From positions 122,603-186,602 of the forward strand of contig NZ_UUIS01000001.1 of NCBI RefSeq assembly GCF_900589395.1: a stretch of DNA of 64,000 nucleotides. The letters run 5' to 3'. Below, piece after piece: positions 42,501-51,272 of the stretch. This DNA comes from Pseudomonas viridiflava. GTDB lineage: Bacteria > Pseudomonadota > Gammaproteobacteria > Pseudomonadales > Pseudomonadaceae. Under the pieces are notes generated by a model, which saw only the letters and a program-made list of their open reading frames with translations, ran no database searches and was not told the origin of the DNA. Made by a program: the position numbers and the translations under genes. Positions within the stretch are counted from its first letter, which is position 1. Every line of letters starts with the position of its first letter.

Positions 42501-43285
42501 GCCATTGCCCGTTCAAGCTGGCGGCCAGTGCCGAAATGCTGTTTCTCGACCTGCCCTTCGTGGAGCGCGTGCGGCGCATCCAGGCACTGGGGCTGAGCGT
42601 GGAAATCTGGAACTGGACCACCAAGGACATTCCTGCCCTGGCCGCCACCGGCGCCGACTTCACCTCCATGACCGGCTACATCAGCGGCAACCTGACCGAA
42701 CCGGACGGCATTGCCAGCCTGCTCGACAGTGCCCGCGAATCACTGCAGGTTGCCGAACAGCTCGGCTGCCCGAGCCTGAACCTGCATGGCACCGGGCTTG
42801 ACGGCAAGGGGCTGCCGGTAAGGCCGGTCGAGCAAATAACCGGACGCATGTGGCTGACCGCCTGCAAGACGCTGGAAAAAATCGCCCGGCTGGGCGAGCG
42901 CGCCGGCAAGGTGTTCTTGCTGGAGAACCTCAATACCGCTGTCGATCACCCCGGCACACCGTTCGCCCGTGCCGAAGACACCCTGGCGCTGATCGAGGCG
43001 GTCGGCAGCCCGCACCTGTTGCTGAATCTGGACCTGTATCACGCGCAGATCGGCGAAGGTAACCTGATCGAGCTGATCCAGCGCGCCGGCAGCGCCATCG
43101 GCGAAATCCAGGTGGCCGATGTGCCGGGCCGCAAGGAGCCCGGTACCGGCGAGATCCACTACCCGGCCATTGCCCGTGCATTGCATGCGCAGGGTTACCG
43201 CGGCGTAGTCGGGCTCGAAGGCTGGGCCTCGGGCGACTCGCAGCAGGCCATCGAGCGTTTCCGGCGTGCCTTTACCCTTGAATGA
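42497..43285 (+). CDS. hydroxypyruvate-isomerase-family TIM-barrel protein
   Basis: 262 aa. The Hyi/IolE-like xylose-isomerase-type barrel has metal ligands readable as Glu in FLLENLN, Asp/His in LNLDLYHAQIGEG and Glu near the end in VVGLEGWA; the hallmark IQVADVPGRKEPGTGEIHYPAI is nearly that of Hyi. Family reactions are aldose-ketose isomerisation or 3-keto-sugar epimerisation; after an IolG-like dehydrogenase it could isomerise the keto product. Coupled to the upstream gene by a 4-base overlap. Confidence 0.82.
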   Translation: MSHCPFKLAASAEMLFLDLPFVERVRRIQALGLSVEIWNWTTKDIPALAATGADFTSMTGYISGNLTEPDGIASLLDSARESLQVAEQLGCPSLNLHGTGLDGKGLPVRPVEQITGRMWLTACKTLEKIARLGERAGKVFLLENLNTAVDHPGTPFARAEDTLALIEAVGSPHLLLNLDLYHAQIGEGNLIELIQRAGSAIGEIQVADVPGRKEPGTGEIHYPAIARALHAQGYRGVVGLEGWASGDSQQAIERFRRAFTLE

Positions 43286-43326
43286 ACACGACCTGCGCTG
43301 CCCAGCGCTGTACGTTTGATGCCCAT

Positions 43327-43340
43327 AACAACAACAGGAA
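43327..43340 (+). promoter_or_regulatory. AAnAAnAA tract (candidate Hfq/Crc site) overlapping the ribosome site of the sugar-binding protein gene
   Basis: AACAACAACAGGAA, directly merging into the AGGA of the start at 43347. Binding by Hfq/Crc here would block initiation. Confidence 0.55.
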
Positions 43341-43346
43341 ATCATC

Positions 43347-44288
43347 ATGCGCCTTACCCGACTGCTTGCTTTGACCGGTGCCACGCTCATCGGCTGCCTG
43401 ACCCTCGCCACCACGGCCCTGGCCGACTACCGGATCGGCGTCAGCATTGCGCGGGTCGACGATAACTTCATGACCTACGTGCGCAACGGCCTCAACGATG
43501 CGGCCAAAAAGGCCGGGGTGACCCTGCAGGTCGAGGATGCCCAGGGCGATGTGGTGCGCCAGCTCAATCAGGTCCAGGGTTTCCTGAGCCAGAAGGTCGA
43601 CGCCATCATCGTGTTGCCGGCCGACACGGCCGCCATTGCCAAGGTCACCCAGGCCGCCGTCGAGGCCGGCACACCGCTGGTGTATGTCAACCGTCGGCCG
43701 GACCAGGCCGTGCTGCCCAAGGGCGTGGTGGCCGTGGCTTCGCGCGATGAAGAAGCCGGGCAGTTACAGATGCGCTACCTGGCCGAGAAGATGGGCGGCA
43801 AGGGCAACCTGGCAATCATCATGGGCGACCTGGCGCAGAATGCGACCCGAGGCCGGACCGAGGGCGTCAAGCAGGTGCTCAAGGATTATCCGGGCATCAG
43901 GATCGTCGAGCAGCAGAGCGCCGAATGGCAGCGCAGCCGCAGCATGGACCTGACCAGCAACTGGATTCTGGCCGGTTCGCAGATCGATGCCATCGTCGCC
44001 AACAACGACGAAATGGCCATCGGCGCCGCCATGGCGTTGCAGCAGTCGGGCAAGGCCAAGGGCAGCGTGCCGGTGATCGGTATCGACGGTTTGCCCGATG
44101 GCCTGGCCGCGATCAAGCGTGGGCAACTGGCAGGTTCGGTGTTCCAGGACCCGGCGGCCCAGGCCAGCGGCGCGATGCAAGCGGCGCTGCAAATGATCAA
44201 GGGTGAAGCGGTGCAAAGCGATGTATGGGTGCCCTACCAGCTCATTACCCCTGAGCAGGTGGCCACTTTCGAGCAGCACTTCAAGTAA
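43347..44288 (+). CDS. periplasmic sugar-binding protein, ribose/inositol (Peripl_BP_4) type
   Basis: 313 aa. A signal peptide (MRLTRLLALTGATLIGCLTLATTALA) is followed by the two-lobed ribose-binding-protein fold: YRIGVSIARVDDNFMTYVRNGLNDAAKKAG, VDAIIVLPADTAAIAKVTQAAVEAGTPLVYVNR, DAIVANNDEMAIGAAMALQQSG and PVIGIDGLPDGLAAIKRG. It should bind a monosaccharide or inositol. No ABC permease or ATPase accompanies it; the next gene is a small unrelated protein. It may serve a transporter encoded elsewhere. Confidence 0.9.
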   Translation: MRLTRLLALTGATLIGCLTLATTALADYRIGVSIARVDDNFMTYVRNGLNDAAKKAGVTLQVEDAQGDVVRQLNQVQGFLSQKVDAIIVLPADTAAIAKVTQAAVEAGTPLVYVNRRPDQAVLPKGVVAVASRDEEAGQLQMRYLAEKMGGKGNLAIIMGDLAQNATRGRTEGVKQVLKDYPGIRIVEQQSAEWQRSRSMDLTSNWILAGSQIDAIVANNDEMAIGAAMALQQSGKAKGSVPVIGIDGLPDGLAAIKRGQLAGSVFQDPAAQASGAMQAALQMIKGEAVQSDVWVPYQLITPEQVATFEQHFK

Positions 44289-44354
44289 TGCCGGGCGGCG
44301 GCCAGGGTGCATTCATGGCACACTGGCTGCCCTTTTTTCTCGACACCCCCTGCC

Positions 44355-44681
44355 ATGCCCCTGACCAGACGCGAACAGGCGCACCTCGAGCGCCGACTGA
44401 TCCAGACCCTGACCGAAGCCTGTGAAACCGCCAAGGCTGAAATCCCGGGCTTCGAGTGGCTGACCCACACGATCGATCATGCCGACCCGGGCGCCAGCGT
44501 GCGGGTGACCTGGGTGTTCGACAGCGAGGCCAGCCGGTTGGCGGCGCTGGCCGCCGGCCAACAACAGCGCATGGTCGAATTCACCGCCATGGCACTGCGT
44601 GAAGCGGGTATCCGCCCCACCGCCATCGAACGCCAGGTCGTGACCGACAGCGAAGAAGCCCGCCGGCGCCATGGCCGCTAG
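44355..44681 (+). CDS. small hypothetical protein, 108 aa
   Basis: 108 aa starting MPLTRREQAHLERRLIQTLTEACETAKAEIPGF. It is soluble, Ala/Arg/Glu-rich and mostly helical, without signal peptide or catalytic motif. Start codon choice is uncertain: no clear ribosome site precedes 44355, and the frame stays open to 44307. Function not recognised. Confidence 0.5.
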   Translation: MPLTRREQAHLERRLIQTLTEACETAKAEIPGFEWLTHTIDHADPGASVRVTWVFDSEASRLAALAAGQQQRMVEFTAMALREAGIRPTAIERQVVTDSEEARRRHGR

Positions 44682-44724
44682 CCCGCACCGGGCTATGCAA
44701 GAACGCAACGACGCCCTCTCAGCT

Positions 44725-44889
44725 GTAGGAGCGCGCTCTGCCCGCGACCGAGTGCGCAGCGCTCGCAAAATCTCCAAAACACTGAAAATCTGCAGCGAAT
44801 GACCGAAAAATTTGTGAAACGCTGAAGTTTTACGACTGCTAACGCACTCGGTTGCGGTGGTCCGGCATTCCGGCAGAGCGCGCTCCTAC
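44725..44889. repeat. REPIN copy 2 (long variant)
   Basis: Arms GTAGGAGCGCGCTCTGCC at 44725 onward and the complement GGCAGAGCGCGCTCCTAC ending 44889 bracket a middle longer than copies 1 and 3. The middle repeats GAGTGCGCAGCGCTCGCAAAATC and TACGACTGCTAACGCA, plus an extra AT-rich insert near 44790-44825. The right end supplies the TAG stop of the hydrolase gene on the minus strand. Confidence 0.85.
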
Positions 44890-45770
44890 AAATAACGTTT
44901 GAACCACTCGATCGTACGGTTCCAGGCCAGGGTGGCGGCAGCGTCGTCGTAACGTGGGGTGGAGTCGTTGTGAAAGCCGTGGTTGGCGCCCTTGTAGATG
45001 TACGCCTGGTACGTCGTGCCTGCCGCCTTGAGGGCCTGCTCGTAGGCCGGCCAGCCTTCGTTGATGCGGGTATCCAGTTCGCCCAGGTGAATCTGCACCG
45101 GGGCCTTGATGCGCGGGACGTCCTCGGCCTTGGGCTGGCGACCGTAGAACGACACGGCGGCCCCCAGTTCCGGGTAGGCCACCGCGGCGGCATTGGCCAC
45201 CCCGCCGCCGTAGCAGAAACCGGTGATGCCGACCTTGCCGGTACTGGCGTCATGCGCCATCAGCCATTCGAGGCCGGCGAAGAAATCGTTGAGCAGCTTT
45301 TCCGGATTGACCTGCTGCTGCAGTTCGCGGCCCTTGTCGTCGTTGCCCGGATAGCCTCCCACCGAACTCAGGCCATCGGGTGCCAGGGCGATGAAACCGG
45401 CCTTGGCCACGCGCCGGGCCACGTCCTCGATGTACGGATTCAAGCCACGGTTTTCATGCACCACCACCACACCCGGCAGCTTGCCGCTGGCCTTGGCCGG
45501 ACGCACCAGGTAGGCACGCACCTGACCATGGCCGTTAGGCGAGGGGTAAGTGACGTATTGGGCGACGATATCCGGGTCGGTGAACGCCACCTGCTCGGCC
45601 AGCGCGTAATCGGGACTCAGGGCTGCCAGCACCGCCATGGCGGTCAGTCCGCCCAGGGTGAACTTCGCCGCCCGGTCGATGAACTCACGGCGGTTGATCT
45701 GGCCATGGGCATAGAAATCGTAGAGTTCCAGCAGTTCGGGCGCGAAGTCTTTGGCAGTGAGTCGTTGCAT
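44886..45770 (-). CDS. yghX: dienelactone-hydrolase-family protein of the YghX type, exported
   Basis: 294 aa from ATG 45770 (AGGA nine bases upstream). Residues 25-60 (INRREFIDRAAKFTLGGLTAMAVLAAL) hold a twin-arginine-like RREF and a hydrophobic stretch, an unusual internal position also seen in E. coli YghX. Then comes the alpha/beta hydrolase: VVVVHENRGLNPYIEDVARRVAKAGFIALAPDGLSSVGGYPGNDD, nucleophile region GITGFCYGGG with Cys as in dienelactone hydrolase, and NHGFHNDSTPRYD. The natural substrate is unknown. The C terminus WFKRYL is followed by a stop codon contributed by the REPIN. Confidence 0.85.
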   Translation of the reverse strand: MQRLTAKDFAPELLELYDFYAHGQINRREFIDRAAKFTLGGLTAMAVLAALSPDYALAEQVAFTDPDIVAQYVTYPSPNGHGQVRAYLVRPAKASGKLPGVVVVHENRGLNPYIEDVARRVAKAGFIALAPDGLSSVGGYPGNDDKGRELQQQVNPEKLLNDFFAGLEWLMAHDASTGKVGITGFCYGGGVANAAAVAYPELGAAVSFYGRQPKAEDVPRIKAPVQIHLGELDTRINEGWPAYEQALKAAGTTYQAYIYKGANHGFHNDSTPRYDDAAATLAWNRTIEWFKRYL

Positions 45771-45833
45771 CAGGGCGCTTCCTGTCGGGTGGGCGAAGTC
45801 GGGCGTGAGGTGATGGCATTGAACCATAGCCTG

Positions 45834-46952
45834 TCAGTTGGCAAAACAGGCACGCGCGGCGAACACGAACGGGGCCTCGGCGGGCAATGTGGTGTAACGC
45901 GTGAGGGTCTGGCGATACAGGGCCTGCGGGTCGAGGTCGGCCAGGTCCTGCGGCCAGATGGCCTGGGCCAGGTAATGCAGGCCGACCACGTTGAACACGC
46001 TGTTGTAGAACTGGTGATGCAGGCCGCCAATGCAGGCACCGGGCCCGGCCGCCACAGCGGCAAAGCCACGGCGCGCCATCAAGCGGTGCATGTGCCGGGT
46101 GATCGAGGACTGCTCGACGTCATGGCCGAAGCCGATCGCCGCCACCCCGTTGCGCAGACGCTGGGTGCCGGTCATCAGGTAGACATCGGGCCGGGCGCGA
46201 ATCAGGGTTTCCAGGGCCACGCTGCCCGAAGGGCTGCGCAGGTAGCGACTGCCGACATTCTCGGCGCCCAGCGCCTGGATCATCAGGCCCCAGGCCGTCT
46301 GCCCCTGGGTATGGCAACACTCATGATTGCCCGCCTGGCCGGCACGCACCTCGATGAACACCCGGCGCGGCGGCAGGTGGCGGGTGCGCCGCAACAGGTG
46401 GGCCAACTGCTGGCGATAATCCTGCACAAAGGCATCGGCGTGTACCGACTGGTTCAGCACCAGGCCGAGCAGCTCGACGCTGCGCGGCACATTGACCAGA
46501 GGATCAGCCTCGGTGTCGACATACACCAACGGGATGTCCAGGCGCTTGAGCACGCTGTACAGCACCGTGCTCTCGATGGCGGCACGCAGTTGCAGGCGCG
46601 TCACGATCAGGTCCGGCCGGCGCCGCAGGATGGCTTCGATGTCCACCTGGCTGCTGGTAAATTGCAGCGGCACGATCTGCCGGGCCTGCGGCCAGCGCCC
46701 GGCCACCTGCCGCCAGAGGCTGGGGTCGGAGTTTTCCAAGGCATTGTTCCAGCCCACGACCCGCGCCAGCGGCTGCTCACGTTCCAGCAAGGCGAGCAGC
46801 AACAGGTCATTGCTGTCTTGCAGCACGATGCGTTGCGGGGCCGCCTTGATCAACACCTCACGCCCGGCCAGGTCCACGACCGTACGCGGGTAAGGGGCCG
46901 CCAGCCCCGGCAGGCACACCAGCCAGGCCAGGAGCAATACGCCAAAGTTCAT
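45834..46952 (-). CDS. periplasmic iron-chelate binding protein of the FecCD-type importer
   Basis: 372 aa from ATG 46952 (overlapping the ATPase stop by four bases). Signal peptide MNFGVLLLAWLVCLPGLAA, then a BtuF/FhuD-like two-lobe fold (TVVDLAGREVLIKAAPQRIVLQDSNDLLLLALL; EAILRRRPDLIVTRLQ). It is somewhat longer than usual. It would collect the chelate released by the TonB receptor; chemistry of the siderophore is unknown. Confidence 0.82.
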   Translation of the reverse strand: MNFGVLLLAWLVCLPGLAAPYPRTVVDLAGREVLIKAAPQRIVLQDSNDLLLLALLEREQPLARVVGWNNALENSDPSLWRQVAGRWPQARQIVPLQFTSSQVDIEAILRRRPDLIVTRLQLRAAIESTVLYSVLKRLDIPLVYVDTEADPLVNVPRSVELLGLVLNQSVHADAFVQDYRQQLAHLLRRTRHLPPRRVFIEVRAGQAGNHECCHTQGQTAWGLMIQALGAENVGSRYLRSPSGSVALETLIRARPDVYLMTGTQRLRNGVAAIGFGHDVEQSSITRHMHRLMARRGFAAVAAGPGACIGGLHHQFYNSVFNVVGLHYLAQAIWPQDLADLDPQALYRQTLTRYTTLPAEAPFVFAARACFAN

Positions 46953-47743
46953 GCGCCCTGCCCCTCGTCCAGCGGACCGTCGACCGCAATCTGCAAGCGC
47001 CCCTGGCTGCAACGTTCGACCCGGGCCCTGACCTTGTAGACCCGCGCCAGCATATCCTGGCTGAGCATGTGGGCCACGGTGCCGGCGCCATACAGGCGGC
47101 CCGCCTCGATCACCACCATGTGGTCGGCCCAGCGCGCAGCCAGGCTCAGGTCATGCAAAACCACCAGCACCGTACGGCCCTGTTCGGTCAGGCGCCGGAC
47201 CATGCGCATCACATCGTCCTGATGCCGCAGGTCCAGGGCACTGGTGGGTTCGTCGAGCAGCAACAGTTGCGGGTCACGAATCACCGCCTGGGCCAGGCTG
47301 ACCATCTGCCGCTGACCGCCGGACAACCGTTCCAGCGGCTGCAGGGCCAGCTCGCCGATGCCCAGTTGCGCCAGCACCTGCCAGGCCTTGGCCTGCTGCT
47401 CGCGGGCGCCGAGCCGGGCGATGGCCGGATCGCCACCGCGCAAGGCGCCCAGCAGGGTTTCCAGCACGCTGAGGGCCACGCCTTCGGGCAGCGCTTGCGG
47501 CATGAAGCCTACCCGCTGCGAGCGCTCCACACGCCCGCAGCGCAGCAAGTCCAGCGTGCCCAGTTGCAATTGCCCATCGGCCTTGAGCAATCCGGCCACG
47601 GCACGCAACAGGGTCGACTTGCCGGCGCCATTGGGGCCGACCAGCGCCACCAGGCTGCCGGGGGCGATGACGGGCAGGTCAATGCCATGCAGCACCCGGG
47701 TGCGGCGGTAATGCACATTGAGGCCTTTGACGATCAGGTTCAT
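46949..47743 (-). CDS. ABC ATPase, FecE/FhuC type
   Basis: 264 aa. Walker A GPNGAGKST, Q-loop GFMPQALPEG, signature LSGGQRQM, Walker B LLLLDEPTSALD, H-loop VVLHDLSLAA. Overlaps the permease gene by four bases and the binding-protein gene by four bases, so the importer genes form a tightly coupled set on the minus strand. Confidence 0.9.
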   Translation of the reverse strand: MNLIVKGLNVHYRRTRVLHGIDLPVIAPGSLVALVGPNGAGKSTLLRAVAGLLKADGQLQLGTLDLLRCGRVERSQRVGFMPQALPEGVALSVLETLLGALRGGDPAIARLGAREQQAKAWQVLAQLGIGELALQPLERLSGGQRQMVSLAQAVIRDPQLLLLDEPTSALDLRHQDDVMRMVRRLTEQGRTVLVVLHDLSLAARWADHMVVIEAGRLYGAGTVAHMLSQDMLARVYKVRARVERCSQGRLQIAVDGPLDEGQGA

Positions 47744-48792
47744 GCGCGCCCCCGCTTGAAGATCAGGCTCATGAACAACGGCACGCCCACCAGTGCGGTG
47801 ACGATGCCCACCGGCAGGATCACTCCCGGTATCAGCAACTTGCTGGCAATCGCCGACAGTGACATCACCAGCGCGCCCATCAGGGCACTGACCGGCAGGA
47901 AGAAGCGGTGGTCTTCACCGATCAGCATGCGCGCGATGTGCGGCCCTACCAGGCCGATAAAGCCGATGGTGCCGACGAACGCCACGGCGGTGGCGGCCAG
48001 CAGGCTGATACGCAACAAGGCGAAAAAGCGCAGGCGATTGACATCGATGCCCAGGGTGGCGGCGCGCTCATCGCCCAGGCGCAAGGTGGTCATCGGCCAG
48101 GCCGCACGCAGGCTGAACGGCACCACCAGCAGCACCACCAGCCCCAGGGTCTGCACCGCCTCCCAACTGGCGCGGTTGAGGCTGCCCATGCTCCAGAACA
48201 CCAATTGTTGCAGGGCGTCGGCCGAGGCCACGTATTGCAGCATGGCCACCAGAGCATTGAAGCTGAACACCAGGGCGATGCCGAACAGCACCAGGGTCTG
48301 CACGCCGCCGGTAAAACTGGCCACCGCCTGCAGCAGCAACACCGAGGCAAAGGCGAACACGAAGGCATTGCCGGTCACCAGCCAGGTATCCGGCACACCG
48401 GGGATGCCGACCTGCAGCACGATGGCCAGGGCGGCGCCCAGCGAGGCCGCCGACGACACCCCCAGGGTGAAGGGGCTGGCCAGCGGGTTGTTGAGGATGG
48501 TCTGCATCTCGGCGCCGGCCAGTGACAAGGCCACGCCGACCAGCACGGCCATCAGGGCGAACGGCAAGCGCAGTTCCTGGATGATCACACGGGTATCGGG
48601 GTCCAGCGCCTGGGGCCAGAACAGCGCCTGCAACACCTGGGTAACGGAAAAGCTTGAGACACCCAGGGCGATGTCGGCGATCAGGCTGCCGATGACCAGC
48701 AGCGCCAGCACCAGGCAGACAGCCAGGCGCCGACGCAGGATGCGGCGGTAGGCCAGGTACAGGGTCGAGGCGTCATTGAGGGGAAGTGCCAT
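47740..48792 (-). CDS. FecCD-type ABC permease
   Basis: 350 aa, about ten membrane helices. Signatures LRLPFALMAVLVGVALSLAGAEMQTILNNPLASPFTLGVSSAASLGAAL (partial) and GTIGFIGLVGPHIARMLIGEDHR. Six bases separate it from the receptor gene upstream. Inner-membrane channel for the ferric chelate. Confidence 0.9.
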   Translation of the reverse strand: MALPLNDASTLYLAYRRILRRRLAVCLVLALLVIGSLIADIALGVSSFSVTQVLQALFWPQALDPDTRVIIQELRLPFALMAVLVGVALSLAGAEMQTILNNPLASPFTLGVSSAASLGAALAIVLQVGIPGVPDTWLVTGNAFVFAFASVLLLQAVASFTGGVQTLVLFGIALVFSFNALVAMLQYVASADALQQLVFWSMGSLNRASWEAVQTLGLVVLLVVPFSLRAAWPMTTLRLGDERAATLGIDVNRLRFFALLRISLLAATAVAFVGTIGFIGLVGPHIARMLIGEDHRFFLPVSALMGALVMSLSAIASKLLIPGVILPVGIVTALVGVPLFMSLIFKRGRA

Positions 48793-48798
48793 GGCCGG

Positions 48799-51213
48799 TC
48801 AGTACCGCACGCTGAGGGTGCCCAGCACATGCGCCGGGTCGCCGTAGTAGTTGCCGTCGGTGGTGGCCACGGTCTCGATGTACTTGCGGTCGGTCAGGTT
48901 GCGGCCGTTGAGCGAGACCCGCACGTGTTCGTTGATGTCGTAGAACACGCTGGCGTCCAGGCGTGCATAGCCGGCCACGTCGTAGCTGTTGTCCAGATCG
49001 CCTTCACGCGGGCCGACGAAGATCACCCCGGCACCCAGGCCCAGGCCACGCAGCGGCCCTTCCTGCAACTGGTAGCTGGACCACAGCGAGCCACTCAGGG
49101 TCGCGACCCCGGTCAGCCGGTTGCCTTCGGCAATCACTGTGTCCTGGGTCACCTTGGCATCCAGGACGCTGACATTGCCGATCAGGTTCCAGCCCGGCAG
49201 CGGGTTGCCGCTGACGTCCAGCTCGATCCCGCGCACCCGTTGCTCGCCGGTCTGCACGGCGTATTCGCTGTCGTCGGGGTCAGTGGCGGCGACGTTCTCG
49301 CGCACGATCTCGAAGGCGGCCAGGGTCGCACTGAGTTGTTCGGGAATGATGTCGAATCTGGCGCCTATTTCGTATTGCACGCCCTCCTCCGGGTCCAGTA
49401 CGCGGCCGCTACGGGTCTTGGCAGTCTGCGGGGTGAACGAGGTGCTGTAGCTGGCGTACAGCGCCAGCCAGTCGGCCGGCTGATAGACCACGCCAAGGCG
49501 CGGCGAGAGCTGCTCGGGGTCGACGTCGGTGCGGGTGGTGCGCAAGCCGGCATCCAGGGCGCGGCTGGTCTGGCGGGTGTCGTCGTAACGGGCGCCGACC
49601 AGCAGCTTCCAGTGCTCGTTGAGGTCGATCTGGTCTTGCAGGTAAAGGCTGTAGGACTGCAGGTCGTAGCGCACCTTTTCCTGGAAGGCAAAGGCACCCG
49701 GTGTGGCGCCATACACCGGGGCGAAGATGTCCAGCGGCGCCAGCGACGCCCGGGCGCTTGAGGTGTCGCGCTGGCCGTCGATGTATTCGAACCCCATCAA
49801 GGCCGTGTGCTGCACGCTACCGGTGGCAAAGCGCGCGATGGCTTCGAACTGCATGTCCAGGGTCTGGATGCTTTCCTCGCCATCAGTGGCACGGCGGTTG
49901 AGCGTGCGTCCATCGTCGCTCAGGCCACGCAGGTCGACCACGTAGCGATCCTTGTGCGAGTCGTCCCAGCGGGTCATCTGGCGCAGGGTCCAGGTGTCGT
50001 TGAGGTCATGCTCGGCGCGGTACCAGGCCGAGAACTTGTCAGCCTTGTCCCGCGCCCAGGCTTCATGCAGGTAGCGGTCGGCGGGCAGGTTGATCTTGCC
50101 GTTGATCGGGATCGCACCGCGATCGAAAGGCGAGGTCTGGTCGATGTACTCAAGCCCGGCGTCGACCCGCGTGGCCTCAGTGGGCTGCCAGCGCAAAGTC
50201 GGGGCCACATAGGTGTGCTTGCTGTCGCGAAAGGTGTCGCGAAAGCCACGGTCGGTCTGGCTGGCCACCGTCACACGGCCGGCCAGGGTCTGGGCGCTGT
50301 CCAGTGCACCACCGGCATTGGCTTCCAGACGATAGAAGTCGCCGCTGCCGGCCTGCACCTTGGCGCTCGCCTCGGGGGTGAAGGACGGCTTGCGGGTCAC
50401 GAGGTTGATCAGGCCGCCCGGATTGCCGCGGCCATACAACACCGAGGCCGGGCCCTTGAGCACCTCGACCCGCTCGACATTGGCCAGGTCACTGAGTGCC
50501 TCAGGACGTGACACCAGGGGGTTGAGCGCCATGCCATCGATGGCGTAGCTGGTGGCATGAAAGCCACGAATCACAAAACTTTCCGAAGAACCGCCATGGG
50601 TGTTGCCACGCTGCACGCTGCTGACGTTGGCCAGCGCATCGCCCAGGCGGTCCAGTTGCTGGTCCTCGATCACCTGCCGCGACACCACCTGCACCGCTTG
50701 CGGGATATCACGCAACGCCGTGTCAGTCTTAGTGGCAGTGGCACTGCGGGTCGCCCGGTAGCCCTGCACCGGTCCGCCGGCAAACTCCAGTTCACCGCTG
50801 CCATGAATGGTGGACGGCGCCAGGTTGACCGCGCCCTGCGGCTGGGGGAACAACAGCAAGGTGCGTTCGGGTGTCAGGCTCCAGCCCAGGCCGCTGCCCT
50901 GCAGCAACTGTGTCAGCGCCTGACGTTCGCTCATCTGGCCTTTGAGCGCCGGCGCACGCAGGTCGCGGGCCAAGGCAGCATCGAAGCTGACCTGAATGCC
51001 GCTCTGGGCGCCGAAGGTGCCCAGCGCACCGGCCAGCGACTGGGCCGCGATGTCGTAGCGCCGCTGCGGTTCGGCAGCCGGTTGTCCGCTCGCTGCCACC
51101 GTTGGCTGAGCGTGCACAGGCACACCGGTGCTGATCAGGACGCAACCGGCCATCCAGCCCAGTAAACCGCAGGATGAAGCCTGGCGAAGCAAACGAAAAC
51201 GCGGCACGGGCAT
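48799..51213 (-). CDS. TonB-dependent ferric-siderophore receptor with N-terminal signalling (STN) domain
   Basis: 804 aa. Signal peptide to about residue 36 (PVHA). An STN domain follows (YDIAAQSLAGALGTFGAQSGIQVSFDAAL…LTPERTLLLF, about 53-130), which contacts FecR in the periplasm. Then the plug (IPQAVQVVSRQVIEDQQLDRLGDALANV; VEVLKGPASVLYGRGNPGGLINLVTRKP) and a 22-strand barrel ending VLGTLSVRY. Length and the STN domain mark it as a transducer of the FecA/FpvA class. It is preceded by sigma/anti-sigma genes and followed by its own inner-membrane importer. Ligand unknown. Confidence 0.92.
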   Translation of the reverse strand: MPVPRFRLLRQASSCGLLGWMAGCVLISTGVPVHAQPTVAASGQPAAEPQRRYDIAAQSLAGALGTFGAQSGIQVSFDAALARDLRAPALKGQMSERQALTQLLQGSGLGWSLTPERTLLLFPQPQGAVNLAPSTIHGSGELEFAGGPVQGYRATRSATATKTDTALRDIPQAVQVVSRQVIEDQQLDRLGDALANVSSVQRGNTHGGSSESFVIRGFHATSYAIDGMALNPLVSRPEALSDLANVERVEVLKGPASVLYGRGNPGGLINLVTRKPSFTPEASAKVQAGSGDFYRLEANAGGALDSAQTLAGRVTVASQTDRGFRDTFRDSKHTYVAPTLRWQPTEATRVDAGLEYIDQTSPFDRGAIPINGKINLPADRYLHEAWARDKADKFSAWYRAEHDLNDTWTLRQMTRWDDSHKDRYVVDLRGLSDDGRTLNRRATDGEESIQTLDMQFEAIARFATGSVQHTALMGFEYIDGQRDTSSARASLAPLDIFAPVYGATPGAFAFQEKVRYDLQSYSLYLQDQIDLNEHWKLLVGARYDDTRQTSRALDAGLRTTRTDVDPEQLSPRLGVVYQPADWLALYASYSTSFTPQTAKTRSGRVLDPEEGVQYEIGARFDIIPEQLSATLAAFEIVRENVAATDPDDSEYAVQTGEQRVRGIELDVSGNPLPGWNLIGNVSVLDAKVTQDTVIAEGNRLTGVATLSGSLWSSYQLQEGPLRGLGLGAGVIFVGPREGDLDNSYDVAGYARLDASVFYDINEHVRVSLNGRNLTDRKYIETVATTDGNYYGDPAHVLGTLSVRY

Positions 51214-51244
51214 GGCGAAGATTCCTTCATACGTCTGGTTAGCA

Positions 51245-51263
51245 TTTGAGAGACGTTCTCAAA
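51245..51263. promoter_or_regulatory. 19-bp palindrome in the receptor leader
   Basis: TTTGAGA-GACGT-TCTCAAA: a perfect 7-bp inverted repeat with 5-bp spacer, lying between the putative ECF promoter and the receptor start. It could be an operator or an RNA hairpin; it is not a convincing Fur box. Confidence 0.5.
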
Positions 51264-51272
51264 CTCACCAGA

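Noticed and set aside
44970..47039. 689-codon plus-strand open frame across the hydrolase and binding-protein genes
   Set aside because: It spans two genes of the opposite strand and their gap, which a real gene would not do; no domain found.
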